Shown here one piece after another: positions 63,359 through 64,000 of a DNA stretch of 64,000 nt (positions are counted from its first letter, which is position 1; every line of letters begins with the position of its first letter). The DNA is from an uncultured Alistipes sp. (lineage in GTDB: Bacteria > Bacteroidota > Bacteroidia > Bacteroidales > Rikenellaceae), in NCBI GenBank assembly GCA_900541585.1, contig UQKD01000005.1, positions 99,756 through 163,755 of the forward strand, in the 5' to 3' direction. A program made the translations under genes and the position numbers. The notes below the pieces were generated by a model, which saw nothing but the letters and a program-made list of their open reading frames with translations, was not told where the DNA came from and did no database searches.

Positions 63359-63476
63359 GGCTGTTGTTTTGAATTTGTCACCGCAAAGATATTAAAATAT
63401 TTTTAGAACTAACTCGCTGATCCATAATCGGGTGTAAAAGCTTCGCGAAAATTGTCGAAAAAAAGTCCTCGAATTA

Positions 63477-63509
63477 TTTGGAAGTTGCCCGGAAAAGTCC
63501 TTATCTTTG
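63477..63509 (+). promoter_or_regulatory. rRNA promoter P1
   Basis: TTTG (63477-63480), 21 nt, TATCTTTG (63502-63509), followed by CACCCGCTTCGA. Confidence 0.75.
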
Positions 63510-63588
63510 CACCCGCTTCGAGAGAGAAACACCGCTCGAAAGCGACAAAAACAGGTTCTGAAAAATTTTGAAAAAAGTTCCGAAATCT

Positions 63589-63619
63589 TTTGGAGATTCA
63601 GAAAAATGACTTACCTTTG
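63589..63619 (+). promoter_or_regulatory. rRNA promoter P2
   Basis: TTTG (63589-63592), 19 nt, TACCTTTG (63612-63619), followed by the same CACCCGCTTCGA as P1. Confidence 0.8.
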
Positions 63620-63701
63620 CACCCGCTTCGAATGCAACACACGGTTCGAAACGATACGAAAAAAGGTTCTGAAAAAATTCTGAAAAATTCTTTCAAAAAG
63701 A

Positions 63702-63733
63702 TTTGGTGGTTCGAAAATAAACACTTACCTTTG
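63702..63733 (+). promoter_or_regulatory. rRNA promoter P3
   Basis: TTTG (63702-63705), 20 nt, TACCTTTG (63726-63733), followed by CACCAC. Confidence 0.8.
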
Positions 63734-63837
63734 CACCACTTTCCGCTGAAAAATCGCGGTCAGAACAACGGGAGAGGCCGAAAGGCGGACCTTGGCAAAA
63801 TGAAAGAAATTGTTCTTATAGTAATATATTGAACAGC

Positions 63838-63847
63838 GTTCTTTGAA
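63838..63847 (+). promoter_or_regulatory. boxA-like antitermination site of the rRNA leader
   Basis: GTTCTTTGAA resembles the boxA sequence found in rRNA leaders of Bacteroidota, about 100 bp before 16S rRNA. Confidence 0.5.
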
Positions 63848-63946
63848 GTATTTGAGCAGCTAAAAGTTTTTTCCACTCTCGCAAGAGAGTGATTTCAAAC
63901 AATACCTTTGAGATTAGAGCTAAAGATTTAGAACAAAACATTTTAT

Positions 63947-64000
<54 letters not shown>

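Larger units (their letters stand above)
63359..63946 (+). other. rRNA operon promoter and leader region
   Basis: No protein gene is supported. It holds three tandem promoters (63477-63733), repeated segments of about 110 bp between them, a boxA-like site at 63838-63847 and a hairpin ACTCTCGCAAGAGAGT at 63877-63892 ahead of 16S rRNA. Confidence 0.8.

Noticed and set aside
63417..63740. CRISPR array ahead of the rRNA operon
   Set aside because: The repeated segments are promoter units with variable spacing and divergent sequence, not uniform repeats with unique spacers; no cas genes are present.

Overview
The window comes from a GC-rich member of the Bacteroidota, most likely Alistipes or a close relative in the Rikenellaceae. 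The basis is: many promoter elements of the Bacteroidota type (TTTG, 19-21 nt, TAnnTTTG) with no Shine-Dalgarno pattern; a SusC/SusD outer-membrane uptake locus under a FecI/FecR pair; a fimbrillin gene; a ptb-buk pair; and a 16S rRNA gene whose 5' end (from about 63947) reads like Bacteroidales. I see no prophage, insertion sequence, CRISPR array or tRNA gene.

Layout. 1-8128 (minus): a two-gene operon, cut by the window edge, encoding a giant NACHT-type STAND NTPase (about 2036 aa) with an N-terminal HEPN-like RNase motif and a C-terminal cold-shock-like OB fold, overlapped by a protein of repeated S1-like OB folds. This looks like a defence or RNA-sensing system and is the best candidate for something undescribed. 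8487-21432 (plus): ECF sigma, FecR, SusC, SusD, DUF4843 lipoprotein, PKD-like lipoprotein, two TlpA-type thioredoxin lipoproteins and an IPT/TIG lipoprotein, ending in a strong terminator; no carbohydrate-active enzyme is present. 21600-27683: hpt-queE-ftsB-like, thiL (minus), aroQ, pyk, flippase. 27712-31004 (minus): ackA, ptb, buk. 31310-35018 (minus): crcB, then an orphan PhoB-type regulator with proB and proA. 35139-44428 (plus): deaD-type helicase, DUF349 protein, pyrG, yidC, a beta-propeller protein. 44473-49311 (minus): esterase, rlmI-like methyltransferase, 3'-5' exonuclease, recQ. 49495-52869 (plus): a metal-handling cassette (HYC_CC_PP-type protein, TonB receptor, HMA protein). 52927-54431: an ECF sigma gene and a small membrane protein (minus), divergent from a second membrane protein, with matching ECF-type promoters facing apart. 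54500-58764: MBL-fold and DUF6250 lipoproteins, an unknown lipoprotein, an MFS transporter, a small exported protein. 58864-59637 (minus): rplT and rpmI without infC. 59950-62611 (plus): MgtC-like protein, then a small gene broken by a 10-G tract and a lower-GC fimbrillin. 62729-63358 (minus): YiiX-like hydrolase. 63477 onward: three tandem rRNA promoters and the start of 16S rRNA.

Regulation readable from the sequence: a Bacteroidota-type promoter for the NACHT operon and a divergent one for the FecI-type sigma gene; a symmetrical ECF promoter pair at 53891-53974; a homopolymeric G tract that could switch the small fimbria-linked gene; and promoters so close to the ATG of recQ and of the DUF6250 lipoprotein that leaderless mRNAs are likely. 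A family of degenerate GC-rich hairpins recurs between genes.
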